A program made the position numbers and the translations under genes. This document shows positions 33,725 through 41,394 of a stretch of 64,000 bases of DNA, one piece after another; within the stretch, counting starts at the first letter, position 1; the number at the start of each line of letters is the position of its first letter. This DNA comes from JANXSS01 sp040385645. Lineage in GTDB: Bacteria; Pseudomonadota; Gammaproteobacteria; Burkholderiales; Burkholderiaceae_D. The notes under the pieces are model-generated. The model made no database searches. It had not been told where the DNA came from and saw only the letters and a list, made by a program, of their open reading frames with translations. The DNA is taken from NCBI GenBank assembly GCA_040385645.1, contig JAZKGZ010000012.1, positions 62,001 to 126,000 of the forward strand. Direction: 5' to 3'.

Positions 33725-34117
33725 TTACCCAAGCAAGGCCATCTGCTGCGATACAAATTCCAGGAGCGCATCCGCATCGAGCGGTTTAACGAGGTGGTAG
33801 TCGAAACCAGCTGCTTTAGACCGTGTAACGTCGCTATCGTGACCGTAACCGGTAACAGCGGCAATCGTCAACTTGCGTGCCCCGGCGTGCGTACGTAATG
33901 CGGCAACCAATTCATAGCCGCTCATTCCAGGCAAGCCGATGTCGCACAAAATCAGGTGAGGTTCGAACGCAGCGGCTACCCGCAATGCCTGCGGCCCATC
34001 GATTGCCGTACTGACTGTATATCCAATGATTTCCAGCAATGCCGCCATCGATTCGTTGGCATCGACATTGTCGTCGACGAGCAGTATTCGGAAGCTGGCT
34101 AACAGCGCATCAGGCAT
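33725..34117 (-). CDS. Single-domain response regulator (CheY-like)
   Basis: A 130-residue receiver with acidic pair D15/D16 (LLVDDNVDANES), phosphoacceptor D59 (LILCDIGLPGMSGYEL), switch Thr in AAVTGYG and Lys in LVKPLDADALLEF. The DDNxDAxES and DIGLPGMSGYE forms are typical of receivers attached to or cut from hybrid histidine kinases. No output domain and no kinase gene are visible nearby. It is convergent with the Crp/Fnr gene. Confidence 0.92.
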   Translation of the reverse strand: MPDALLASFRILLVDDNVDANESMAALLEIIGYTVSTAIDGPQALRVAAAFEPHLILCDIGLPGMSGYELVAALRTHAGARKLTIAAVTGYGHDSDVTRSKAAGFDYHLVKPLDADALLEFVSQQMALLG

Positions 34118-34339
34118 TTAGTCTCGATTCGAATAGGTTGGAAGACATGGTTATCGGTGCGCAGTTTAGGTGCCATCGGCATGAGCTGAAAGTACCTTGC
34201 TGGATAATCCTGTCGAGCTCCATTGCCTGCAGAATATACTAGCAACCACCGGCAAAACTGTCACCGCTTCAAATTTGATTGCGGCAAGCGGCAAATGGCC
34301 TCGTGACATTTATGCAATGTAAGATAGTTAATAAAATAC

Positions 34340-34368
34340 CGGCTAGAAATCGATAAGAAATCGGCTAG
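34340..34368. repeat. Direct repeats just upstream of the orphan tail-anchored gene
   Basis: agaaatcg occurs at 34345-34352 and 34356-34363, one helical turn (11 bp) apart, flanked by two copies of cggctag (34340-34346 and 34362-34368). The block ends a few bases before the first possible ATG at 34373 and could be a tandem operator site. Confidence 0.5.
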
Positions 34369-34372
34369 CTAG

Positions 34373-35050
34373 ATGATGTCGGCAATTTTCTTTGTATTTC
34401 CCAACCCATCCTACACAAACATTTCAACTTATCTGTGGAGCAACATGAGAGCAGCACTTAGGAGCGAGGGACTTTCACCCATTGACACACCACGAGCTAA
34501 AGCCTTGACTCAGGCCGCGATTGCCTGGGCACAGGGCGAGATGCGCGGACCGATGCCTGTATGTATCTTTGAAGGCGATGATACGAGGCCATTGCACGCG
34601 CGTACGCCGGAAGAGCAGCAAATCCATCACAGTGCAGAGGAACAGCTACGAGCGGTTGGGCCAGGTATGTTGCTACACTACAACGAAGCATTCACCGCTA
34701 CGCTGCGTAATCACACGCAGCAACCCGAACCATACCGACGCCTTGCATTCCCCGAATCACCAAGACCGACACTTCCTGCCCGGCCGCGACCACCGCATGT
34801 TGCACTCAACATCGAACAACAGACTGCACCTGCATTTCGACCGATGCCTACGATAGTGCCTGCGCCGGCCTATGTAGCAGCACCGGCGGCGGTAGCACCG
34901 TCACCACCCATTACTTACGCCGAAACCGCACAATGCAACACCAAGATGTACTTGATTATCGGTGGTACGTTTGCCTTAGTGACCGGAATCGGCCTCTCCA
35001 CCTACTTCATTTACCGGCAGATTCATAACTCGACCTTAGGTCTCGGATAA
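34373..35050 (+). CDS. Orphan proline-rich protein with C-terminal membrane anchor
   Basis: I do not recognise this family. The 225-residue protein has an Ala/Arg-rich N-terminal half with short helices, a Pro-rich stretch at about 125-180 (SPRPTLPARPRPP, PAPAYVAAPAAVAPSPP) and one strong membrane segment at about 194-215 (MYLIIGGTFALVTGIGLSTYF), followed by about ten residues. This is the layout of a tail-anchored protein, with no Sec signal. The ATG at 34445 (201 residues) has a GGAG site and may be the true start; the first ATGs have none. It stands alone between a receiver gene and a convergent TlpA-like gene. It could be an envelope protein or a secreted effector; the sequence does not decide. 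Confidence 0.6.
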   Translation: MMSAIFFVFPNPSYTNISTYLWSNMRAALRSEGLSPIDTPRAKALTQAAIAWAQGEMRGPMPVCIFEGDDTRPLHARTPEEQQIHHSAEEQLRAVGPGMLLHYNEAFTATLRNHTQQPEPYRRLAFPESPRPTLPARPRPPHVALNIEQQTAPAFRPMPTIVPAPAYVAAPAAVAPSPPITYAETAQCNTKMYLIIGGTFALVTGIGLSTYFIYRQIHNSTLGLG

Positions 35051-35059
35051 TCGTTGTTT

Positions 35060-35644
35060 TTAGATAGATGCGGTGGCTTGATCCAGTAGCCGGTGTAGCG
35101 CGTCGAAATCCGGTTCGCCAACATAACGTTTGATGATCCGGCCCTTTTTATCGATCACGAACGTGGTAGGCGTCAAGGTGACATCGCCGAACGATTTCGC
35201 CAGCGTATTTTGCGTGTCTAACGCAACGGTGAACGGTAACTTGCGCGTCTCGGTAAAATTGATCACGTAATTCGGTGGGTCGTAGCTCATGGCCACTGCG
35301 ATAAAATCCAGGCCGCGACCTTTGAATTTTGTGTAGGTTTCGACCATCTGCGGCATTTCCTTTACGCAGGTCACACAACTCGTCGCCCAAAAATTCACCA
35401 TCACGACCTTGCCTCGCAGGCTTTGCATGCTGATGCGTTCTCCGGCGAGCGAGGTGAACATGACGTCGGGCGCTTGATCTTTTACATTGAGCGAGCGGTA
35501 CGCCAGCGCAGCAATCGCCAAGCCGATTACTGCAGCGAGGATGACGAAGCGTTTGCGTCGCGTGCTTTTTTTCAATGCCGGCGATGCAGCAGTCGCTGCT
35601 GTCGTAGAGCGACTGGAAATGGTATCGGTAGGATCGTTTTGCAT
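35060..35644 (-). CDS. TlpA/ResA-like membrane-anchored thiol-disulfide protein
   Basis: A 194-residue protein with a cytoplasmic Ser/Thr-rich leader, one membrane segment (about 33-50, FVILAAVIGLAIAALAY) and a periplasmic thioredoxin fold (about 58-192). The active site is CVTC (FWATSCVTCVKEMPQ), and the cis-proline region is LTPTTFVIDKKGRI. Such proteins reduce disulfides in cytochrome c maturation or similar periplasmic targets; no cyt c genes are nearby. The redox motif differs from the CxPC of most TlpA proteins. Confidence 0.9.
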   Translation of the reverse strand: MQNDPTDTISSRSTTAATAASPALKKSTRRKRFVILAAVIGLAIAALAYRSLNVKDQAPDVMFTSLAGERISMQSLRGKVVMVNFWATSCVTCVKEMPQMVETYTKFKGRGLDFIAVAMSYDPPNYVINFTETRKLPFTVALDTQNTLAKSFGDVTLTPTTFVIDKKGRIIKRYVGEPDFDALHRLLDQATASI

Positions 35645-35688
35645 TGAAATTCCGAAGTGAATCGTTAAAGCAGCAGCATAACAAGTCT

Positions 35689-36306
35689 TCAGGCAACACG
35701 AGGTTCCTGGCGCCTTTCGATCGGCGCGTCGTCGTTATGCCACGGCTGCCCTGGTACAAAACTAAAAAGACGGGCGATGATCGTTCCTGGAAACTGCACC
35801 AGCGCAGCGTTATATTCCATCACCGTCTGGTTGTATGCCCGCCGTCCGAAAACGATGCGATTATTCAATCTGCCGCGCTCGTCAGCGAAACGCTGCATCG
35901 ACTCGGCACTCGGTGGGCTTGCGCTTCCGGCTGCGTTGGTCATGAGCTTTTCGAGCGCAGCGGTGAAAGTACGGTCTGCAATACTGAGGTCTCGCATCGC
36001 CTCGACGTTCAAAGGGCTGATCGAAAAGCGCTCACTTGCTTCGACCGCCTGTCGATGAGCGGCATGAATGCCTTGTAATGTTTCAGCGTCCACACTATGA
36101 ACTTGTGCGAGTTGTTCGAACAACGCGTGCATCGCCTGATGACGTTGCTTGACCTGGGTATCGATTTGCGCGAAAGCCTGCATGAATATCCTGCGCAGGG
36201 CGGCCATGCGGCTGTAGGCACCGATTACCCAAAAGGCGACGAGTAGCAAGAGCACCAGGGCACAGATAGACCAGAGCATGGGCACGCTTTCTTGAAGAAT
36301 TCGCAA
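35689..36306 (-). CDS. LemA-family protein
   Basis: A 205-residue membrane protein with one N-terminal segment (about residues 10-28, MLWSICALVLLLLVAFWVIG) and a long helical domain. The LemA signature is in the C-terminal third (NRIVFGRRAYNQTVMEYNAAL, then QFPGTIIARLFSF). The function of LemA proteins is not established. The ATG at 36306 or the in-frame ATG at 36279 could be used. It follows dolP on the same strand after 18 bases. Confidence 0.87.
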   Translation of the reverse strand: MRILQESVPMLWSICALVLLLLVAFWVIGAYSRMAALRRIFMQAFAQIDTQVKQRHQAMHALFEQLAQVHSVDAETLQGIHAAHRQAVEASERFSISPLNVEAMRDLSIADRTFTAALEKLMTNAAGSASPPSAESMQRFADERGRLNNRIVFGRRAYNQTVMEYNAALVQFPGTIIARLFSFVPGQPWHNDDAPIERRQEPRVA

Positions 36307-36324
36307 AAAGGCGGTCGGCTTACA

Positions 36325-36960
36325 TCAAGAACGTTTATCTATCTGGCGCAATTCTTCGTCGTTGATGTATTCGAATATCTTGACAACCTTTTGCACGCCA
36401 GCGACGCCGCCGGCCACGTCGCCTGCACGCTGCCCTTCGCGTTGGGTCACACGTCCCATCAGGTAGACGGTGGCTTGTTCGGTAACCACCTTGATCGCGG
36501 TCGCCGAGAGGTCGCGTGCGTCGACGAACGAAGCCTTCACCTTGCCGGTCAATAACGCATCGTTACCGCGCGCGGTGTAGTTGGAGCGGTCCGAAATCTG
36601 TAATTCATTGAAGACGCCTTCGACACCCTGAATCGTGCCGATTTCACGCTCGACCAATGTTTTGGTGGCCTGATCGCGCACTTCGCCCGTCAACAGTACC
36701 TTGCGATTGAAGCTGGCGATATTGATATGCCCGGCGTCACCGACGAGTGAGGGGATGCGCGCTTCGGCTTTGATCGCAATCGCTTTGTCGTCGGTTTGCG
36801 CACCCAAGGTGCGACGATCCGTAGCGGCGATGGCACCTACGACAGCGGTGCCGACCACCATTTCCACGCATCCCTGCAGACTGACGAGCAGCATTAACGT
36901 CAAGCCGACGCGAGCTAAGCGTGGAGGCGTCTTATGTTTGCCGCCGGTTGTTTCAATCAT
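36325..36960 (-). CDS. dolP: Outer-membrane lipoprotein with two BON domains (DolP-like)
   Basis: A 211-residue lipoprotein: the signal ends in the lipobox VSLQGC at about residue 31, then two BON domains cover about 65-130 (KAEARIPSLVGDAGHINIASF, with GEVRDQATKTLVE) and 140-205 (KVKASFVDARDLSATAIKVV, with GRVTQREGQRAGDVAGGV). DolP (YraP) supports outer-membrane integrity and binds anionic phospholipid. The ATG at 36960 has a GGAG site 6 bases upstream; the ATG two codons earlier lies too close to it. It overlaps the diaA end by 8 bases, the conserved yraN-diaA-dolP arrangement. Confidence 0.9.
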   Translation of the reverse strand: MIETTGGKHKTPPRLARVGLTLMLLVSLQGCVEMVVGTAVVGAIAATDRRTLGAQTDDKAIAIKAEARIPSLVGDAGHINIASFNRKVLLTGEVRDQATKTLVEREIGTIQGVEGVFNELQISDRSNYTARGNDALLTGKVKASFVDARDLSATAIKVVTEQATVYLMGRVTQREGQRAGDVAGGVAGVQKVVKIFEYINDEELRQIDKRS

Positions 36961-37549
36961 GTGCATCTCCTCCGAAAAGAGCGACGTCGATGCCGTCGCA
37001 CAAGCAATGTATGGTCAGCAGATGAACTTCCTGAATCCTGGCGGTACGGTCGTGCGGCACGCAGATATGCACATCGGATTCAGTCATGCGTTGGGCGATC
37101 GCACCGCCGCCTTTGCCGGTCAGTGCGACGACGCGCATGTCGCGCTCCAGCGCCATGTCGACAGCGGCGACAACGTTGGAAGAATTGCCGGACGTCGACA
37201 GTGCCAGCAAAATATCGCCGGATTGGCCGAACGCCTGAATTTGTTTGCTGAAGATTTCTTGGTAGCTGTAGTCGTTGCCGATCGCTGTCAGGATCGACGT
37301 GTCGGTGGTCAGGGCGAGAGCCGGCAAAGGCAGCCGCTCGCGCTCGAACCGGCCCACCAGTTCGGCAGCGAAATGTTGGCAATCCGCAGCCGAGCCGCCG
37401 TTGCCGCAAGCCAGAATCTTGTTGCCGTTCGATAGCGCGACGAACATCAGTTCGACCGCTGCTGCAATCGGCTGCGCCAGGATGGACGCCGACTGGCTTT
37501 TCAATTCCGCACTTTCGTGAAAGTGCGCGAGGATACGTTGGTTGATCAT
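36953..37549 (-). CDS. diaA: SIS-domain protein, DiaA/phosphoheptose isomerase family
   Basis: A 198-residue SIS protein. Motifs are ACGNGGSAADCQHFAAELVG (about residues 47-66), GDILLALSTSGNSSNVV (about 110-126) and the C-terminal EVHLLTIHCLCDGID. By sequence alone it could be GmhA (sedoheptulose 7-phosphate isomerase) or DiaA (the DnaA initiator-associating protein). The length and position between yraN and dolP match E. coli diaA (yraO), which I prefer. The ATG at 37549 is chosen; 12 codons are open upstream. Confidence 0.85.
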   Translation of the reverse strand: MINQRILAHFHESAELKSQSASILAQPIAAAVELMFVALSNGNKILACGNGGSAADCQHFAAELVGRFERERLPLPALALTTDTSILTAIGNDYSYQEIFSKQIQAFGQSGDILLALSTSGNSSNVVAAVDMALERDMRVVALTGKGGGAIAQRMTESDVHICVPHDRTARIQEVHLLTIHCLCDGIDVALFGGDAHD

Positions 37550-37606
37550 GGTGGGGAAGTATAAAGGGGAATTTCCTACAGCCATTCATATTTTAAAATG
37601 AACGAA

Positions 37607-37981
37607 TTATGCTTCGATCGCATTTTTCAGCCACTGCATCACACCGGCATCGATGGCGACGACATCAAAACGACACGGCGGTACTGCCCGAAAACGCTGC
37701 AGGTAGAATTGCGCAGCGCGGATCAGTCGCCGCTGCTTGGCCGGTGTCACGCTCGCGGCCGCGCCGCCGTACTGACTGCTGGCGCGAGCGCGCACCTCGA
37801 TAAATACCAGCGTTTCGCCGTGGCGCATGATCAGATCGATTTCGCCGACCTTACATCGGAAATTCTGCGTCACCAGCGTCAGCCCCTGGTCCTGCAAATA
37901 ACCCAGTGCCTGCGACTCGCCGGCAGCACCGATAATCTGGCGTGCAGTTTCATTGCCACTCAATCGCTCGAACCATTCCAT
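37607..37981 (-). CDS. yraN: UPF0102 family putative endonuclease YraN
   Basis: A 124-residue protein with the UPF0102 pattern of a PD-(D/E)xK nuclease fold: GAAGESQALGYLQDQG (residues 18-33), the acidic metal site in CKVGEIDLIMRHGETLVFIEVRAR (split, about 44-66) and KQRRLIRAAQFYL. The function is unproven; it may act on branched DNA. It is divergent from rsmI with 43 bases between the starts, which matches the E. coli rsmI-yraN-diaA-dolP neighbourhood. Confidence 0.92.
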   Translation of the reverse strand: MEWFERLSGNETARQIIGAAGESQALGYLQDQGLTLVTQNFRCKVGEIDLIMRHGETLVFIEVRARASSQYGGAAASVTPAKQRRLIRAAQFYLQRFRAVPPCRFDVVAIDAGVMQWLKNAIEA

Positions 37982-38024
37982 AACGGGTATCCTGATATGC
38001 GTCGTTCATTCAAACATCACCCAA

Positions 38025-38981
38025 ATGACCAGTAGTACTCGCCCGGACTGCCCTGCCCTCGTCGAATCCGACGACGCCACGCCTCATTCCAGTGCCGAAC
38101 TGTCCCAGGAGGTAGCTCGGCAGGCCTATCCTGCCGGCGCATTATATGTGGTCGCAACACCCATCGGTAATGTCGGCGACATTACGCTGCGCGCCCTGAA
38201 CGTACTGGCACTGGTGGATGCCGTGGCCTGTGAAGATACGCGCAACACCAGTCATTTGCTGCGCCGCTACGGCTTGCGCAAACCGCTGCTGGCCGCACAT
38301 CAGCACAACGAGCGGGAAGTGGCACAAAAACTGATCGAGCGATTGCGCACAGGACAACGCATCGCTCTGGTGTCGGATGCCGGTACACCCGGCATTTCCG
38401 ACCCCGGTGCGCGCATCGTCGAAGCGATGCATGCCGCGCAGGTGCGAGTGATACCGATTCCGGGCATCTCAGCGGCGACCGCCGCGTTATGCGCTGCGGG
38501 TCTGTTAGATACGCAATTTCATTTCGTCGGTTTTTTGCCAGCGAAATTCACCCAGCGCGACCAGATACTGATCACGCTGCGTGAGATAAAAGCTGCGCTC
38601 ATATTCTACGAGGCACCGCACCGGATCGCCGAGATGGTGGCCGCACTGCAAATTCATTTCGAGCCGACTCGCGAAATCGTCTTCGCCCGTGAGCTGACAA
38701 AGTTATTCGAGGAAATCCATCGCTGCACCTTGAATCAGGCCGATGCCTGGTTAAAGACCGGCGACCATCGTGAAAAAGGCGAGTATGTCGTGATGCTGTC
38801 AGGTGCACCGGCAGACGCTGACGACGACCTGGTCGAAGCCGATCGGGTGCTTGGCATTTTGATGGCTGCCTGTCCGTTGAAGCAGGCCGCAGCACTGGCA
38901 GCGCAGATCACGGGCCAAAAAAAGAACGCTTTGTACGAACGCGCATTGCAGATTAAGTCGATTGGCAAACCGGCCGACTAA
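38025..38981 (+). CDS. rsmI: 16S rRNA (cytidine(1402)-2'-O)-methyltransferase
   Basis: SAM-dependent enzyme that 2'-O-methylates C1402 of 16S rRNA. The tetrapyrrole-methylase fold shows LYVVATPIGNVGDITLRAL (about residues 39-57), the SAM loop CEDTRNTSHLLRRYG, and VSDAGTPGISDPGARIV. The ATG at 38025 gives 318 residues including a variable N-terminal leader of about 37; an open frame extends upstream into yraN on the other strand. It is divergent from yraN. Confidence 0.95.
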   Translation: MTSSTRPDCPALVESDDATPHSSAELSQEVARQAYPAGALYVVATPIGNVGDITLRALNVLALVDAVACEDTRNTSHLLRRYGLRKPLLAAHQHNEREVAQKLIERLRTGQRIALVSDAGTPGISDPGARIVEAMHAAQVRVIPIPGISAATAALCAAGLLDTQFHFVGFLPAKFTQRDQILITLREIKAALIFYEAPHRIAEMVAALQIHFEPTREIVFARELTKLFEEIHRCTLNQADAWLKTGDHREKGEYVVMLSGAPADADDDLVEADRVLGILMAACPLKQAAALAAQITGQKKNALYERALQIKSIGKPAD

Positions 38982-39029
38982 TACACATAACACCCGGTAC
39001 GTGTGTAAGGAGACGCCGCCAATATTCTT

Positions 39030-40196
39030 TCAGGGCTGAACGATCAACGGCTTCTCCAAAGACCCGTCGGCCAGCAAAGCCGCTGCGCGTAACGCATCGT
39101 CGCGTGTCGCGAAGGGTCCGCTGACGAGGCGAAAGACCGCACCGTTCGGCTGCGTCGAAAGCGTCGGCAATGTCGGCGGCCAGGCTTGCATCAGGCGCTC
39201 GCGCATCGTGTCGGCATTGGCGATTTGAGAAAAAGCACCGAACTGCAAATAAAAACCGCCGGGCAAGGTCGGTACAGCAGAGTCCGGCTGCGACGCCAGG
39301 AAATCTTCCAGCGACGATGCAACAGGCGTTGTGACGACGGAAACCGCTGCCATCGTAGACGACGGGCTAAGTCCCGGTACTGCCGCTGACGGCGCGGATG
39401 ATGGTGGCGAGTTGGGAAGCGGGTTGGAAGACGGGAGCAGTGAAACCGGCAACGACACTGGCGCGTTGTTCGACTGTGTAATCGGCTTTGCGCTCGACGG
39501 TATGCTCGTTAGTGAACCGGCCATCCGAGTGACACTACCCTGCTGCCCTGAATTAATACGCGCGATTTCGTCTGGCAGCAGACGCTCCACCTCCAGCTCA
39601 CTGCTGCCCCGGCTCAGGTAGCCCAATTTCAATGCGGCGGTATAGGACAGATCGATGATGCGCCCGGAATGAAAGGGTCCGCGGTCGTTGACCCGCACGA
39701 TGACCTGCGCACCGTTGGCGACGTTGGTCACTCTGGCATACGAGGGTAATGGCATGGTCGGGTGGGCAGCCGTCATTTTGTACATATCGTAGAGTTCACC
39801 GGACGACGTTTTCTGACCATGAAATTTTTTGCCATACCAGCTGCCGATACCGCGTTGTTTCAAAGGCCGGTCGTCGGTGAACGGCGTGTAGGTTTTGCCG
39901 AACACGACATAGGGGCGGTTGCCGCGCTTGCCGTAAGGCTCGATCTGCGGTGTGGCATCCGGTATGGCCTGGAGGTCGGAGGGCGGTGCCTCACCCGGCC
40001 CGTCGTCCTGGTAATAACCGCCGCGCCCGGAACCTGCCGCGGGTAAAGGCGGCACGTTTATCGATGAAGAGGCACTGGGTGGGTTCATGCGCCAACCGAC
40101 GTCGCCACCATTGCTCGATGCAGGTGGCCGGGTGCCGGCACATCCGACGAGTAGCACTACGGATATTGCGAGGAGGCACCGGTAGCCTAGGAACAT
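39030..40196 (-). CDS. rlpA: Septal ring lytic transglycosylase RlpA (DPBB plus SPOR)
   Basis: A 388-residue lipoprotein: signal peptide with lipobox LLVGC at about residue 19, a Pro/Ser-rich region, a double-psi beta-barrel (about 115-205, GIGSWYGKKFHGQKTSSGE with the catalytic Asp in VNDRGPFHSGRIIDLS), a Pro/Ser/Ala-rich linker and a C-terminal SPOR domain (about 315-388, GGFYLQFGAFSQIANADT). RlpA cleaves denuded glycan strands at septa. The start shares one base with the rodA stop (TGATG). Last gene of the mreB-mreC-mreD-mrdA-rodA-rlpA run. Confidence 0.94.
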   Translation of the reverse strand: MFLGYRCLLAISVVLLVGCAGTRPPASSNGGDVGWRMNPPSASSSINVPPLPAAGSGRGGYYQDDGPGEAPPSDLQAIPDATPQIEPYGKRGNRPYVVFGKTYTPFTDDRPLKQRGIGSWYGKKFHGQKTSSGELYDMYKMTAAHPTMPLPSYARVTNVANGAQVIVRVNDRGPFHSGRIIDLSYTAALKLGYLSRGSSELEVERLLPDEIARINSGQQGSVTRMAGSLTSIPSSAKPITQSNNAPVSLPVSLLPSSNPLPNSPPSSAPSAAVPGLSPSSTMAAVSVVTTPVASSLEDFLASQPDSAVPTLPGGFYLQFGAFSQIANADTMRERLMQAWPPTLPTLSTQPNGAVFRLVSGPFATRDDALRAAALLADGSLEKPLIVQP

Positions 40197-41308
40197 CAGC
40201 TTTGCACCAGCTTTCGGTGTCGGTGAATGCTCATCAGGATGCCGCTACCCAGGCCCAGCGTTACCAGCGCCGTGCCGCCATAACTGAGGAACGGCAATGG
40301 CACGCCTACCACCGGCAAAATGCCACTGACCATGCCCATGTTGACGAACGCATAGGTGAAGAAAATCATCGTGATGGCACCAGCCAGCAGGCGCGTGAAA
40401 AGTGTCGCTCCGCTGGCGGCAATGAATAGACCGCGACCGATCAGCAGCAGGTACAGCACCAGCAAAACGCAGTTGCCGACCAGACCGAATTCTTCGGAAA
40501 ATACCGCGAAGATAAAGTCGGTGGTGCGTTCGGGAATAAACTCCAGATGCGCCTGCGTACCTTGCAACCAACCCTTGCCGAAGATGCCACCGGAACCAAC
40601 AGCGATCGTCGATTGAATGATGTGAAATCCTTTCCCCAACGGGTCGGCTGTAGGATCGATCAGCATCAAGACCCGGTTGCGCTGGTAAGTGTGCATCATG
40701 CTCCAGATGACCGGCATGCTGGCACCAAGGGCAATTACCAGTCCGAACAGAATTTTCCAGGACAGGCCGGCCAGGAAAATGACATAAAAACCCGCGGCCA
40801 GTACCAAGGTCGCCGTGCCAAGATCGGGCTGCTTTAAAATCAGCCCTACCGGAATCGACAGCAGTACCGCAGCAATCAGAAATTCAAGCCAGCCGATGCT
40901 GCCTTCGCGCTTTTGAAAGAACCAGGCGAGCATCAGCGGCATGGCGATTTTCATGATCTCGGAGGGCTGCATCACCATGCCGATATCGATCCAGCGCCGT
41001 GCGCCTTTCTTGACCAGACCGAATAACGCAACCGCCACCAGCAGTGCCACGCCCACGGCGTAGATCGGCGCGGCGAAGCGCATCAGCGTCTGTGGCGGCA
41101 CGTTGGCGGCGACCCACATCACCACGAACGACACTACGATGTTGCGTAGATGATCCTCGACGCGTCCGGGAAAATCGATACCGGCTGAATACAATGTCAC
41201 GATACCGGCCGACATGATCAAAAAAATAATGATTGCCAGCGGGCCGTCGAAGACCAGCACGTAAGGCTTGAGGAGTGGCCATAGACGACGCCGTTCGCTC
41301 AGTTGCAT
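40196..41308 (-). CDS. rodA: Peptidoglycan glycosyltransferase RodA (SEDS)
   Basis: Integral membrane polymerase of the elongasome, working with PBP2. The 370 residues hold about ten membrane segments. SEDS marks are RWIDIGMVMQPSEIMKIAMPL (split; catalytic region), KQPDLGTATLVLAAG, the conserved Asp-containing ERTTDFIFAVFSEEFG and the end GVPLPFLSYGGTALVTLGLG. It lies directly downstream of mrdA and upstream of rlpA, the usual mrdA-rodA(mrdB)-rlpA order. Confidence 0.96.
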   Translation of the reverse strand: MQLSERRRLWPLLKPYVLVFDGPLAIIIFLIMSAGIVTLYSAGIDFPGRVEDHLRNIVVSFVVMWVAANVPPQTLMRFAAPIYAVGVALLVAVALFGLVKKGARRWIDIGMVMQPSEIMKIAMPLMLAWFFQKREGSIGWLEFLIAAVLLSIPVGLILKQPDLGTATLVLAAGFYVIFLAGLSWKILFGLVIALGASMPVIWSMMHTYQRNRVLMLIDPTADPLGKGFHIIQSTIAVGSGGIFGKGWLQGTQAHLEFIPERTTDFIFAVFSEEFGLVGNCVLLVLYLLLIGRGLFIAASGATLFTRLLAGAITMIFFTYAFVNMGMVSGILPVVGVPLPFLSYGGTALVTLGLGSGILMSIHRHRKLVQS

Positions 41309-41394
41309 GACATTCGCCCCGCGGCATCAGCTGGGTTAGCTGCATGGGCTGCGTTGATTACATTGGCTACGTACATTAGCGGCATTTTAGCGAC

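Noticed and set aside
36953..37549. Firm assignment of the SIS protein as GmhA
   Set aside because: The motifs are shared by GmhA and DiaA; the yraN-dolP context favours DiaA, so GmhA is kept only as an alternative.
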